From contig CAZRMT010000004.1 in assembly GCA_964601265.1 (NCBI GenBank), positions 5,381 through 69,380 on the forward strand: DNA of 64,000 bases. The letters are read 5' to 3'. How positions within the stretch are numbered: position 1 is the stretch's first letter; every line of letters begins with the position of its first letter. Shown piece after piece: positions 17,483 through 26,919 of this stretch. Made by a program: the position numbers and the translations under genes. The notes under the pieces are model-generated. The model searched no databases and was not told where the DNA came from. It saw only the letters and a list, made by a program, of their open reading frames with translations. The DNA comes from UBA4675 sp964601265 (GTDB lineage Bacteria; Bacillota; Clostridia; Christensenellales; Borkfalkiaceae).

Positions 17483-17518
17483 AAACATTTCGTAAAAGCT
17501 GTCTTTTACGAAATGTTT
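17483..17518. repeat. Perfect 16-bp palindrome at the transcript start of the recombinase gene
   Basis: AAACATTTCGTAAAAG (17483-17498), loop CTGT, then the exact complement to 17518. It would form the very 5' end of the mRNA. No T run follows, so it is not a standard terminator. It may protect the mRNA end or act as an operator. A sister palindrome is at 48446-48485. Confidence 0.75.
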
Positions 17519-17589
17519 AGCGGATAATTAGAATAAGATAAAGCTGAAATTTAAATTACCCTATTTAAAATTTAAGGAGAAAATTCGTA

Positions 17590-18648
17590 ATGTCAGACAA
17601 CTACTTTATTGACAGAAACAGCAAAAATTTAAAAAAGCTAAACGAGCTACTAACAAAATTACCCTATTTTTGCAAAACTTTTTTCGTGGGGATTGAAAAC
17701 ACGACCTCCCCTCTTTCTCGTATGAATTATGCGTACGATTTGAGGATTTTTTTCGATTACGTAGAAAAAAACGTTTTTGTAAATAAAAAAATTAAGGAAA
17801 TGAACATAAAAGATTTAGAAGACATAACAATAACCGATTTCGAGTGTTTTTTAAGTTATTTAACCGAATATGAGTTCGAAGGTGAAATACATAGATGTTC
17901 TTTAAAAGCTAAAGCAAGAAAGCTTTCCACCCTAAGGAGTTTTTATAAATACTTTTTTAATCGAGAAATGATAATAGCAAATACTCCCGCAAAAATAAAA
18001 ACGCCAAAACTAAAAGAAACGGAAATAATTAAGCTGGAGGCAAACGAAACCGCTATTTTACTCGATACTGCGGAAAACGGCGACGGTTTAACAAAAAGGC
18101 AAAAATCATACCATAATATAACAAAAACACGAGATTTGGCCATTTTATCGCTGTTTTTAGGAACAGGAATAAGAATAAGCGAGCTTGTCGGTATTAATTG
18201 CGATGATATTAATTTTGAAAACAATAGTTTTGTTGTAACACGTAAAGGCGGAAGTAGAACTATACTCTATTTTTCAAAAGAAACCGCAAAAGATTTATAC
18301 GAATGGTATATCACCCGTTCTAAAATAGAAAATCTCCCCGCCGACGAAGATGCTCTTTTTTTAAGTATTCAAAACAAAAGAATAAACGTAAGAACGGTGG
18401 AAATTTTAGTAAAAAAATATGCAAAAATCGTTACGCCGTTAAAACATATAACGCCCCATAAATTAAGAAGCACGTTCGGCACGTCTCTTTATAAGGAAAC
18501 GGGAGATATATATATGGTGGCAGATTTTTTAGGTCATAAAGACGTAAACACCACAAGAAAACACTATGCATCCATTGGTGAAGACAGTCGTCGTAACGCT
18601 ATAAAATTTGTAAAATTAAGAGATGAAGACATAGATGAAAACGAGTAA
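17590..18648 (+). CDS. Tyrosine recombinase (XerC/XerD-like)
   Basis: This 352-residue protein has an N-terminal SAM-like core-binding domain (about 25-130) and a C-terminal catalytic domain with all six expected residues: R195 (TGIRISEL), K219 (TRKGGS), H290 and R293 (HKLR), H316 (LGHKD) and the nucleophile Y326 (RKHYASIG). It is longer than XerC/XerD (about 300), mainly at the N-terminus and around 160-180. The gene has a good AAGGAG ribosome site. Context is housekeeping (hflX downstream), with no phage genes or att-like repeats, so chromosome dimer resolution or a resident recombinase is more likely than a mobile-element integrase. Confidence 0.88.
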   Translation: MSDNYFIDRNSKNLKKLNELLTKLPYFCKTFFVGIENTTSPLSRMNYAYDLRIFFDYVEKNVFVNKKIKEMNIKDLEDITITDFECFLSYLTEYEFEGEIHRCSLKAKARKLSTLRSFYKYFFNREMIIANTPAKIKTPKLKETEIIKLEANETAILLDTAENGDGLTKRQKSYHNITKTRDLAILSLFLGTGIRISELVGINCDDINFENNSFVVTRKGGSRTILYFSKETAKDLYEWYITRSKIENLPADEDALFLSIQNKRINVRTVEILVKKYAKIVTPLKHITPHKLRSTFGTSLYKETGDIYMVADFLGHKDVNTTRKHYASIGEDSRRNAIKFVKLRDEDIDENE

Positions 18649-19906
18649 TTTAACTAACATAAAAAATAAAAAAATTTATGATAATACCGAAAATAATAAT
18701 ATGTTTTATGAAAGAGCTATAGTTATTCATCCTTATGTAGAATATTACGATAAAGAAGAAATAATAGCATTAGCAAAAACCGCAAAAGTCGACATTATCG
18801 AGTTGTTTTTTCAAAAAATTAAAGATATACACCCTGCAACTTATTTTGGCATAGGAAAACTTTTTGAAATAAGTGAATTTATTAAATTAAACGATATTGA
18901 CTGTGTAATATTTGACGGTGAACTATCCCCTTCGCAAACCGTGAACATATCGGAAATACTTGGTGTAAAAGTAATCGATAGAACTACCCTCATTTTGGAT
19001 ATATTTGCTTTAAACGCAGTTACGGGAGAAGGAAAACTTCAAGTCGAATTAGCACAACTTAAACGGTTATATCCTAGACTCAAAGGAAAAGGAGGTGCTC
19101 TATCAAGACTTGGAGGCGGAATCGGAACAAGGGGTCCCGGGGAAACTCAATTAGAAACCGATAGAAGACATATAAAGACAAGAATACTCTATTTAGAAAA
19201 AGCATTAGATAAGTTATCAAAAACAAGAAATTTACAAACGGAAAGAAGAAAAAAAGAAGGTATTAAAAGTGTTGCTTTAGTTGGATATACTAACGCAGGC
19301 AAAACCACTATAATGAATGCTTTAACTAACTGTAATAATATCGGCGAAAACAAGCTTTTTGCTACTTTAGACACGAAAGGAGCAAATCTTAATTTAGACG
19401 ATTTTGAAATTTTACTTTTCGATACGGTAGGTTTTATTAAAAACATTCCGACAGATTTAATAGAAGCGTTTAAATCAACACTATCCGTAGCGTTAAGTGC
19501 TGATTTAATTTTAAACGTTTGTGACTTAACTCAAGATTTTAACACACAAATTAATACTACCCTATCTATTTTAAATGAATTAGGTTGCAAATCTGACATA
19601 ATAACGGTTTTTAATAAGTGTGACGCAACGGAATTTTCATTACCACTTAATTCTGTAGTAATATCCGCAAAAAAACATTTGGGAATCGAGCAATTAAAAA
19701 ACGTGATTAAAGAAAAACTTTATAAAGATTATGTTAAACTAAAATTTATGATTCCGTATGAAAAATTTAATGATTATATTAAGGTTAAAAAGTTTGCCGA
19801 AAAAATAAAGGAGACGTATTTAGACAACGTAATTATAACAGAATTGATTATAAAAAAAGAATTTTTAAATAAATTTAATAGCCTTTTAAATTATATATCG
19901 ACGTAA
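18635..19906 (+). CDS. hflX: GTPase HflX
   Basis: This 423-residue protein has the HflX N-terminal ribosome-binding domain with the hallmark GGIGTRGPGETQLETDRR, then a G domain with G1 GYTNAGKTT, G3 DTVGF and G4 NKCD. It splits stalled or hibernating 70S ribosomes. It overlaps the recombinase gene by 14 bases. The first 22 residues are Asn/Lys-rich and not conserved; an in-frame ATG at 18701 (MFYERAIVIHP) is an alternative start, but neither has a clear ribosome site. Confidence 0.94.
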   Translation: MKTSNLTNIKNKKIYDNTENNNMFYERAIVIHPYVEYYDKEEIIALAKTAKVDIIELFFQKIKDIHPATYFGIGKLFEISEFIKLNDIDCVIFDGELSPSQTVNISEILGVKVIDRTTLILDIFALNAVTGEGKLQVELAQLKRLYPRLKGKGGALSRLGGGIGTRGPGETQLETDRRHIKTRILYLEKALDKLSKTRNLQTERRKKEGIKSVALVGYTNAGKTTIMNALTNCNNIGENKLFATLDTKGANLNLDDFEILLFDTVGFIKNIPTDLIEAFKSTLSVALSADLILNVCDLTQDFNTQINTTLSILNELGCKSDIITVFNKCDATEFSLPLNSVVISAKKHLGIEQLKNVIKEKLYKDYVKLKFMIPYEKFNDYIKVKKFAEKIKETYLDNVIITELIIKKEFLNKFNSLLNYIST

Positions 19907-19907
19907 T

Positions 19908-19943
19908 AAAAAACATAACTACAGCCAAGTAGTTATGTTTTTT
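19908..19943. terminator. Terminator after hflX
   Basis: A 14-bp perfect stem (19908-19921 with 19930-19943), 8-base loop, ending in six T. A-rich on the other side, so it can also stop minus-strand transcripts from scpB. The 160 bases between it and scpB hold no gene or motif I can recognise. Confidence 0.9.
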
Positions 19944-20106
19944 ATTATTATATTAAATGGTGTAAACTTATATGAAGTATCTTTTGCTATTCGGTAAATC
20001 TTTACAAATGTGTGTTGTTTTGCTTACTTCCCGCTTTTATGCCTTACAGTGTGACTTACGAAGAAACTTCCGCTTATTGTACGCAAAGAATTAACTTCTC
20101 GTATAA

Positions 20107-20751
20107 CTAAACCGCAACGTCGTCTGAATTTGAGTTTTCCGTTATAGTAGAATCATCTAAAGCAAGCGATTCGTCTTCAGGGGTGTAAACGTCCTTTTTG
20201 TATAAATAATTATCACGTTCCTCTTCCATTTGACTAATTTTTTGCATCATTTCTTCAAAATCGGGCAAATCTTTTAAAGAATTTATTTGGAACTTCTTTA
20301 AAAACTCGTCAGTGGTACCAAATTCCGCAGGGTGACCTATCACGTCACGTTTACCCGTTATTTCTATAATTCCGAGTTTTAAAAGCGTTTGTACGGCGTA
20401 CTCGCTGTTCGCTCCCCTTATGTATTCTAATTCGGCACGTGTTACAGGTTGTTTGTATGCAACTATTGCGGCAACCTCTAACATGCTCTTAGAAAGTTCT
20501 CTTTCTCTTATCGGGTTTAATACTTCGGAAACTCTATCTGCTAGTTTCGGATTCGAACAAAATTGTAATTTGTTGTTATATATAAGTAAATTTATTCCCG
20601 CATTTTCAGAATACTTCTCCTGTTGCAAATTTTTTGCAACCCTTAAAACTTCTTTTTCGGTACATTTTAGTTTATCGGCGATATCCTTTGCAGAAATCGG
20701 ATCACCGGAAACAAAAATAATTGCTTCAATTGTCGTCTTCAATTCTTCCAT
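20107..20751 (-). CDS. scpB: Segregation and condensation protein B
   Basis: This 214-residue protein carries the tandem winged helices of ScpB: LKTTIEAIIFVSGDPISAKDIADKL at the N-terminus and LEVAAIVAYKQPVTRAELEYIRG at about residues 90-115, followed by ITGKRDVIGHPAEFGTTDEFLKKF. ScpB joins ScpA and SMC into the bacterial condensin that compacts and segregates the chromosome. It overlaps scpA by 26 bases. The acidic C-terminal tail is variable in the family. Confidence 0.95.
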   Translation of the reverse strand: MEELKTTIEAIIFVSGDPISAKDIADKLKCTEKEVLRVAKNLQQEKYSENAGINLLIYNNKLQFCSNPKLADRVSEVLNPIRERELSKSMLEVAAIVAYKQPVTRAELEYIRGANSEYAVQTLLKLGIIEITGKRDVIGHPAEFGTTDEFLKKFQINSLKDLPDFEEMMQKISQMEEERDNYLYKKDVYTPEDESLALDDSTITENSNSDDVAV

Positions 20752-21580
20752 CTTCTTCGCTCCATTCTTTTTTAAAAGTTAAAGTAATATCGTCATAAAC
20801 AGAATTTTGCTCTACCCCTATACATTGCATTTTTATAAGTTCAAGCATAACTTTAAACGTGGTAATTATTTCCATTAACGGAGAGTCTTCGCTAAACAAT
20901 TCAAAAAAAGAACAAGATTGCTTTTCTTTTAGATAATCGCTTACAAACTTGATTTTTTTGTCTTCACTAAATGCCTCGCTAGGTATTTCTTTTACGTCTT
21001 TACGTTTAATTTGTCCGGAATTATATCTAAGCATTAAATCTCCAAATGCTTTGACAAGTCCGTCAACGTTAAAATCGTTAAAAACAACCTTAACTTCAGT
21101 AGTTGATTTATCGGGTAGTTTATAAAACCTGTCAAGCATTTCTTGTGATTTAAGTTTTTCTCCTGCTTGTTTAAACATTTCGTATTCGTTGATACGGTTG
21201 ATTAAATCTACGGCGTCTTCGTCTTCTCCGAAATCATATTCGCCGTTTAAGCCGTCCTCATCGATTATCGGCAACATTGCTCTTGCTTTTATTTCCAAAA
21301 TCTTTGTCGCAATAACTAAATACGAGCTTATTTCTTCGATGTCTTTATCTTTAATATGTTCAACGTAAGCTAAAAATTGCTCTGTTACGGACGAAATAAA
21401 AATATCTTCAACGGGGATTTTCGCCTCTTTTATTAACAATAATAAAACTTCTAACGGTTCGTTTATTGTTTTATCGTTAACGTCAAGCGAAATGCGACAT
21501 TCGTCTACATACTCAAAAAGTTGTTCTTCGCTTTTTTCCGAGGTAACGTTATTCTCTTCTATCGTATTTTCGTCATTCAT
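20726..21580 (-). CDS. scpA: Segregation and condensation protein A
   Basis: The protein is 284 residues from the ATG at 21580; a TTG one codon upstream is closer to the GGAGGG site and is a possible start. After a 38-residue acidic, non-conserved N-terminus it has the kleisin segment EPLEVLLLLIKEAKIPVEDIFISSVTEQFLAYV, then SSYLVIATKILEIKARAML, and a C-terminal winged helix. It bridges the SMC heads. The core residue pattern usually read as F-x-GPLDLLL is here DKTINEPLEVLLL, which is a slight divergence. Confidence 0.93.
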   Translation of the reverse strand: MNDENTIEENNVTSEKSEEQLFEYVDECRISLDVNDKTINEPLEVLLLLIKEAKIPVEDIFISSVTEQFLAYVEHIKDKDIEEISSYLVIATKILEIKARAMLPIIDEDGLNGEYDFGEDEDAVDLINRINEYEMFKQAGEKLKSQEMLDRFYKLPDKSTTEVKVVFNDFNVDGLVKAFGDLMLRYNSGQIKRKDVKEIPSEAFSEDKKIKFVSDYLKEKQSCSFFELFSEDSPLMEIITTFKVMLELIKMQCIGVEQNSVYDDITLTFKKEWSEEDGRIEDDN

Positions 21581-21585
21581 CAAGT

Positions 21586-22302
21586 TTAAATCCCTCCGTA
21601 AATAAATATTTTAGTCCAAAAAATCTGAATTGGTGTTCCAATGAATTTATAAATCAGTTTCATAATGATACCCAAAACGTCAAGGTATTGAAAAATCGGA
21701 TTGATGCTAACCATATTTTTTGCTAAAAAACTTATTACAAGTAACGCTAATAAAATTTTATACCCCTTTTCATATAAAAAGTCAAGCATTTTACTTGATT
21801 TATCGATTATTGTAGAAAGGAAAATAAAACCATCTAACGGGTAAAAAGGTAATATATTGAATATAAAAAGACATAAATTATAAGAATAACAGTAACCTAA
21901 TACGCTTATAATTATTTCGTCAAAAAGTAATAAGTCGGGCAAATGATTAACACAAAGTAAAAATAAAGGAAAACAAATAAAAGCACCGATTAAATTAGAA
22001 AAAACTCCTGCTAGAGAAACAAGTATGCTCCCTTTTTTTTTGTTTTTAAAATTATTTGGATTGACTGGAACGGGTTTTGCCCAACCAAATCCTGTTAGAA
22101 TTAGTAAACAAAAACCCACACCGTCAAAATGAGCAATCGGATTTAAAGTTAACCTATCTTTCATTCGAGGGGTTTCGTCTCCGCATTTAACGGCAACAAA
22201 GGCATGAGAAAACTCGTGTACCGTCATAACAATAGTTATTGCAATAATACTTGAAATTAACGATATAAAGCCGGTTTTTGTAAAAATTTCTGAAATCAGC
22301 AT
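21586..22302 (-). CDS. Site-2 protease-type M50 metallopeptidase
   Basis: This 238-residue membrane protein has the zinc motif H29-E30-F-S-H33 in the first membrane helix and the third ligand region N149-LPFYPLDGF with D157. This is the minimal SpoIVFB/RseP-like core without PDZ or CBS domain. Such proteases cut transmembrane substrates within the membrane. It lies between scpA and a C_GCAxxG_C_C gene, overlapping the latter by 7 bases. This position next to scpAB is common in Firmicutes (YpuF-like M50 family), and its substrate is unknown. Confidence 0.9.
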   Translation of the reverse strand: MLISEIFTKTGFISLISSIIAITIVMTVHEFSHAFVAVKCGDETPRMKDRLTLNPIAHFDGVGFCLLILTGFGWAKPVPVNPNNFKNKKKGSILVSLAGVFSNLIGAFICFPLFLLCVNHLPDLLLFDEIIISVLGYCYSYNLCLFIFNILPFYPLDGFIFLSTIIDKSSKMLDFLYEKGYKILLALLVISFLAKNMVSINPIFQYLDVLGIIMKLIYKFIGTPIQIFWTKIFIYGGI

Positions 22303-22721
22303 TTTAATTTCTCCTGAAGAAGTTTAACGCAGTCTTCAATAATTTTTAAACAAGGTCTACTTTCATAGTATTTCGTTGTTCGTTCCTGTGGAACAAATCC
22401 TTTTGTTACCTTTACTCCTTTTAATAATTCCGAACAGTTAACAGTATTGTAAGTTCCTAAAAAACTACTGATTATACTTTGCATTTCGCCGTAAGCTATG
22501 GATTTATCTTTACAAGAAGTTGCTAAACCGTAAATTATACCCATTGCATTTACCGCACCGCATAAATTACGAGTTCTAGCATAGCCTCCGCCTAAAGAAC
22601 TTCCCATAGATAGTAAAATATCTTCGTTTAAGTTGGTAACGTCTGAAAACGCGCCTAAAACAGACTGGGCACAATTATATCCGTTTTTAAACAAATCTAC
22701 GGCTTTTGTAATTCTGTCCAT
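22296..22721 (-). CDS. C_GCAxxG_C_C family redox-like protein
   Basis: This 141-residue protein shows the family pattern: GYNCAQSVLGAF with C17, GGGYARTRNLCGAVNAMG with C54, and later cysteines in NCSELLKG and RPCLKIIEDC. Members are small cytosolic proteins of unknown function that may bind a metal or redox centre. It starts at the stop of mrp (one-base overlap), an arrangement that could mean an iron-sulfur link, though that is inference. Confidence 0.85.
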   Translation of the reverse strand: MDRITKAVDLFKNGYNCAQSVLGAFSDVTNLNEDILLSMGSSLGGGYARTRNLCGAVNAMGIIYGLATSCKDKSIAYGEMQSIISSFLGTYNTVNCSELLKGVKVTKGFVPQERTTKYYESRPCLKIIEDCVKLLQEKLKC

Positions 22722-23530
22722 TAAAGCAATTCCTTTACAAATTTATCTAAATACTCATTTTCGGTAAGCTCGATTAGACCTTTGTCGCACAGCGATGCAA
22801 AGTCCTTATCAAACGGTATTTGCGCAACGTTTTTTATATTGTGTTTTTTAGCTATTTCCAAAATATTGCTTTGCCCGTAAATATAGTGTTTTTCCTTGCA
22901 GTTAGGACAAATAAAATACGACATATTTTCTACAATGCCCATAATTTTTACGTTAAGTAGGTTAGCCATTTTTACAGCTTTTTCAACTATCATCGAAACA
23001 AGCTCTTGCGGTGACGTAACTACAATTATTCCGTCAATGGGTAAAGATTGATAAACCGTTAAGTTTATATCTCCCGTTCCCGGAGGCATATCTATAAACA
23101 TTATATCCTCATCTTGCCAAATTACGTCCGTCCAAAATTGTTTTACTGCGCCGGCCAAAATCGGTCCTCTCCAAACTACGGGGTCAGTATCGTTTTCAAG
23201 CAAAAGATTAATCGACATAACGTCTATCCCCTTTTTGGTTTTAGCGGGAATTATGCCCATTTCAGTCCCGACGGCCTTTTCTTTAAGACCGAACATTTTA
23301 GGTATTGACGGACCTGTAAGGTCTGCGTCCAAAATGGCTGTTTTTAATCCGTTTCTAGCGGAAAGAACGGACAAAAGTCCTGTAATTAAAGACTTTCCTA
23401 CTCCGCCTTTACCGCTTACTACGGCGTAAACTTTTTTTACTTTTGACAGTTCGTTTAGTTTCTCTTTAGTAATTCTCGAAGAGCAATCCTCGTTACAAGA
23501 ACTACAATCGTGTGTGCAATTTTCACTCAT
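22721..23530 (-). CDS. mrp: Mrp/NBP35-family iron-sulfur carrier ATPase
   Basis: This 269-residue protein has an N-terminal cysteine cluster (CTHDCSSCNEDCSSR, residues 5-19), the deviant Walker A SGKGGVGKS near residue 38, DADLTGPSIPKMFGL, FIDMPPGTGDINLT, and the C-terminal CxxC in YFICPNCKEKH. These are the Mrp/ApbC features for binding and delivering [4Fe-4S] clusters. An AGAGAGG site precedes the ATG. It follows the large lipoprotein gene by 20 bases and appears to be co-transcribed with it. Confidence 0.94.
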   Translation of the reverse strand: MSENCTHDCSSCNEDCSSRITKEKLNELSKVKKVYAVVSGKGGVGKSLITGLLSVLSARNGLKTAILDADLTGPSIPKMFGLKEKAVGTEMGIIPAKTKKGIDVMSINLLLENDTDPVVWRGPILAGAVKQFWTDVIWQDEDIMFIDMPPGTGDINLTVYQSLPIDGIIVVTSPQELVSMIVEKAVKMANLLNVKIMGIVENMSYFICPNCKEKHYIYGQSNILEIAKKHNIKNVAQIPFDKDFASLCDKGLIELTENEYLDKFVKELL

Positions 23531-23550
23531 TGTAAAACCTCTCTATGTTG

Positions 23551-26500
23551 TTAATAAATTATTGTATTGTTATCTTTTCCGCAAACTTTAGTCAAGTTTG
23601 AAGTATTTGTGTGGATTACACCGTTTACACTTTCGCCAACAACTCCTCCGATAATAGTTGTATTGGTTTCTGTTAAATCGGTTGTTAACGTAATAATGCA
23701 ATCGTGAACGTTACTTAACACTTCGTATCCGCTTATTCCGCCTATTAAGTTAGAACTATCGGAAGAAGAGTTTACCGTTACGTTTACGTTACAATTGGTA
23801 ATTTCCGAATTAGTATTGGAGTTAAATCCAACTAAACCGCCAATTACGTTGTTCTTTGCGTTTACTTCGATAGAACCGGCTACGCTAACGTTTGTAATAG
23901 TTCCTTTAGACATATTATTGGAATATAATCCGACTAATATTCCTGCGTATACGTTTGTTTTGTCTGTTAATCCCAAATCAACGTCAATACTTGCGTTAGA
24001 AATTGTTAAAGTGTCGACACTTCCTGAGAAACAGCCGAATAATCCTACGTATGCATAGGATACGTTAACTCCGTTTACTTCTTTAGAGGTAACTATAACG
24101 TTATTTTTATCTAATTTCAAATTAGATATGGTTTTATTATTGCCTTTTACGTTTCCAGAAAAAACAGTGTTATAATTTCCTATCGGAGAAATGGCTACGT
24201 TTGACAAGTCTAAATTATTAGATATTGAAATATCTCTTGTCCATAAGGAAGGATGTTGCGAAAGCGTTGCAAGTAATTGAGGCGAGCTTATTATTAAAGC
24301 GTTATCTTCATCAATTTCCCAATCTACGGAGTATTGTACTACAAAATGTAAATCTTCAAGTCCCATTGTTCCGGTTACAGTCTCTTTATCAGCTTTAAAA
24401 CATTCGATAACTGGAGATTTAATGGAAATTGCGTCGCCGTATTTATACGTTTTATTAACAGTCGTACTTATTTCGGTTCCAAGATCTTTGTCGATATATT
24501 CAACCGTGACGTTCTTCTCTATCCTGTTATAATTAACGTAGATAGTTTCGTCTTTCGAAGTGTATTTATACGTATCAGCCGTATAGAAAGAAGTAGACGA
24601 AGAATCTTTAACGTATCCTGCTCCAAAATCTTTTGAAATATCTACGCTGTCACCGCAATATCCAGTAAAAGTTTTTGTGTCTAAAACTTTATTTTTGTCT
24701 CCGTCGTAAATATATTTTACCGAAACAAAGGAAACGATTTTTGCTGTATATATTGATAATTCCGATCTAGACAACGATTCAAATCTGTTTTTGAAGAGAG
24801 ATGAGGATTCTAAGTTTACATTAGTTGAATTATTGCGATTTTCACCAATAAGGGAGAAAGTGGTAGTGTTGTTGATATAATTTATATCAAATGTAAATTT
24901 AGAATAAATTAAATTGTATCCGTTATATTCCAATCCTGATATAGATAAGGTTGTCGACGGAGTTAAAAAAGATGCATCTAATCTATATGATGTTACCATT
25001 TTAGTTTTATCGGTTTCATCAAAGTAGTTAATAAAAATTGTTAATATAGCATTTGTGTAAGTAATCGTAAATTCTTCATCTTTTGCTAGTTTTGTTCCGC
25101 TTACTGAGGTTTTATCTGCTTTTAATCCGTAATAATAAGGAGAAGCAACGTTATATTTCTCATTATACTTTATCTTCTCTTTGTATTGAGACGGAACAGT
25201 AAATCCGTTAACGTCAGAGACATAGTTTATAGTTAAAAAATAACTGTTTGTGGTATACGTTACGGTTATGGTTTTATCAGCGTCGTCGTTGAATGCAAAT
25301 GCAACCGTTTTTAAACTTGGCGTATGTCCTTCTATTTCGGGAGACGCAACGCTAAAGCTACTTCCATAGGCTATGTCTTTATAAACTTTTTGAGGTGAAG
25401 CAACGCTTTTGTCTTCATACAAATAATTTATGGTTATGGTATGTTTATTTACAGCATAATAAACATTTTTAATTACATCTTCTTTTTCAACCGTTCCGCT
25501 CACTGTTAAATCTTCGGTTGAATATCCTTTTACTGTCGGAGACTTGACACTGTAATTTCCGTAATAATCGATTGTCCCTGTGTATTTTTCTGCAACCGAA
25601 ACACCGCCGTCCGTTAAATAATTAATAGTTAAATTAACCGTTTTTATTTTATAATATAAAACTATCTCGAAATTTAAACTTGAGGGAACGGTTCCGTTTA
25701 ACGTTTTTTCCGTAGGATTAAAATCGGTGCCGTAAACTTCGCTCATTTTTGACGAATTTAAATCATAATCGGCTATATCGTCAATAACAATACTAAATGA
25801 TTCGCCGATTTTTTTTGATATAGACGAACTCTCTTTTATAGTGTTATTATTAACGTCTACAAACTTTATTGAAATATTTCTCGGTTTATTTAAAGATACG
25901 TATCTAAAAGTTATAGTGAATTCATTTTTACCCTCACTTAATTGGGCTCCGACAAAACTATCCGTTACTGTAATCGAGCCTTCTATAGAATTATCTTTTT
26001 CGTATCCCGAAATATCTATCGGAGTAAAGCTGAAACTCTCCAAATAATTTTTTGTTTCCGATGGCATTTCGGCGCCTTCAATCGGGCTTCCTTCTTCGTC
26101 AACAAGTAAAAAGTTTATAGTATATGTATTAGGCGTATATTCGATGTATAAATTAATAGTCGTATTGTTTAATTGAGAAGATAAATCGCTATTATTTTTA
26201 TCGATTTTTCCTGTTATTGTTGTGGTTGGAGTTGAGTGATAATCAACCTTTGTTCCAACGTTATACGAGTAAGAATCACCATACTTCAACGTATACTCTT
26301 CCGCCTGTATTAAAGAATTGCCACTTTTGTTAACATAGTTTAATATTAGATTATATTGTTTTCTCGTATACGTAACGGTTACAGTTGTATCTTCGTTAAG
26401 ATGTCCGCTAACCGTAGATTTATCGACAGTATATCCGATTATTGTATTTACGGGTACAGAATAACTCTCCCCTTTATTTTTTGTTAAAGTATAATCGTCG

Positions 26501-26877
26501 GCAACCTTTGCACCTAAATCATCAACGTATTTTATCGTTAACTTTTTTTGTTCTTTTTTAGGTGTTTTAGAAGTAAATTTAGCAACTAAAACAATGTTAG
26601 AAGTTCCCATGGTTCCAACGAATTCTGTGCTATCTGAAATTATTTCTTCGTTCATGTACCATCCTTCAAAATCATAGCCTTCGTTTGGTTGAGCTAATAA
26701 AGTATAAGTTTTTCCTTTTTTATAGTTTCCGTCGCCTGTAACGGTACCGCCTTCTTCGGGCGTACAAGTTACTGCCACGTTATAGCTTTTTGTACTACAT
26801 CCGCCACAGCCTGTAATAAACAATGAAGACGTTATCAAAAGAATGAAAGTTAATAAAAGCAATGAAAATTTTCTCAT
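23551..26877 (-). CDS. Large MucBP-repeat lipoprotein with GLUG-like C-terminus
   Basis: The ATG at 26877 is set by a GGAGG site; 1108 residues. The signal peptide ends in a lipobox with C24 (LFITGC). Residues ~30-100 resemble a divergent InlB B-repeat (GGTVTGDGNYKKGKTYTL, GYDFEGWYMN). Then come about ten MucBP-like repeats of 60-80 residues, each beginning with a strand such as LTINYV and ending near VTYT. The last ~200 residues (from IGNYNTVFSGNVKGNNKTI) resemble the GLUG beta-helix region. The product is anchored to the outer face of the membrane and probably binds a glycan or another cell. It has its own promoter, but the genes behind it (mrp, scpAB) are housekeeping. The stop is clean, so it does not look truncated. 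Confidence 0.85.
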   Translation of the reverse strand: MRKFSLLLLTFILLITSSLFITGCGGCSTKSYNVAVTCTPEEGGTVTGDGNYKKGKTYTLLAQPNEGYDFEGWYMNEEIISDSTEFVGTMGTSNIVLVAKFTSKTPKKEQKKLTIKYVDDLGAKVADDYTLTKNKGESYSVPVNTIIGYTVDKSTVSGHLNEDTTVTVTYTRKQYNLILNYVNKSGNSLIQAEEYTLKYGDSYSYNVGTKVDYHSTPTTTITGKIDKNNSDLSSQLNNTTINLYIEYTPNTYTINFLLVDEEGSPIEGAEMPSETKNYLESFSFTPIDISGYEKDNSIEGSITVTDSFVGAQLSEGKNEFTITFRYVSLNKPRNISIKFVDVNNNTIKESSSISKKIGESFSIVIDDIADYDLNSSKMSEVYGTDFNPTEKTLNGTVPSSLNFEIVLYYKIKTVNLTINYLTDGGVSVAEKYTGTIDYYGNYSVKSPTVKGYSTEDLTVSGTVEKEDVIKNVYYAVNKHTITINYLYEDKSVASPQKVYKDIAYGSSFSVASPEIEGHTPSLKTVAFAFNDDADKTITVTYTTNSYFLTINYVSDVNGFTVPSQYKEKIKYNEKYNVASPYYYGLKADKTSVSGTKLAKDEEFTITYTNAILTIFINYFDETDKTKMVTSYRLDASFLTPSTTLSISGLEYNGYNLIYSKFTFDINYINNTTTFSLIGENRNNSTNVNLESSSLFKNRFESLSRSELSIYTAKIVSFVSVKYIYDGDKNKVLDTKTFTGYCGDSVDISKDFGAGYVKDSSSTSFYTADTYKYTSKDETIYVNYNRIEKNVTVEYIDKDLGTEISTTVNKTYKYGDAISIKSPVIECFKADKETVTGTMGLEDLHFVVQYSVDWEIDEDNALIISSPQLLATLSQHPSLWTRDISISNNLDLSNVAISPIGNYNTVFSGNVKGNNKTISNLKLDKNNVIVTSKEVNGVNVSYAYVGLFGCFSGSVDTLTISNASIDVDLGLTDKTNVYAGILVGLYSNNMSKGTITNVSVAGSIEVNAKNNVIGGLVGFNSNTNSEITNCNVNVTVNSSSDSSNLIGGISGYEVLSNVHDCIITLTTDLTETNTTIIGGVVGESVNGVIHTNTSNLTKVCGKDNNTIIY

Positions 26878-26919
26878 TATTCTTACCTCCAAATTGTTTC
26901 TTGGTTAAAAATCTTTTAT

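Noticed and set aside
17590..18648. Recombinase as integrase of a mobile island
   Set aside because: Neighbours are housekeeping genes, no tRNA att site or direct repeats flank it, and no phage or conjugation genes are in the window.
19944..20106. Hidden gene or small RNA between hflX and scpB
   Set aside because: No frame with a ribosome site, no promoter and no stable hairpin was seen; it is left as plain intergenic sequence.
20420..20782. 120-codon open frame opposite scpB/scpA
   Set aside because: Shadow of strongly conserved scpB; Ser/Phe-rich translation without a recognisable domain.
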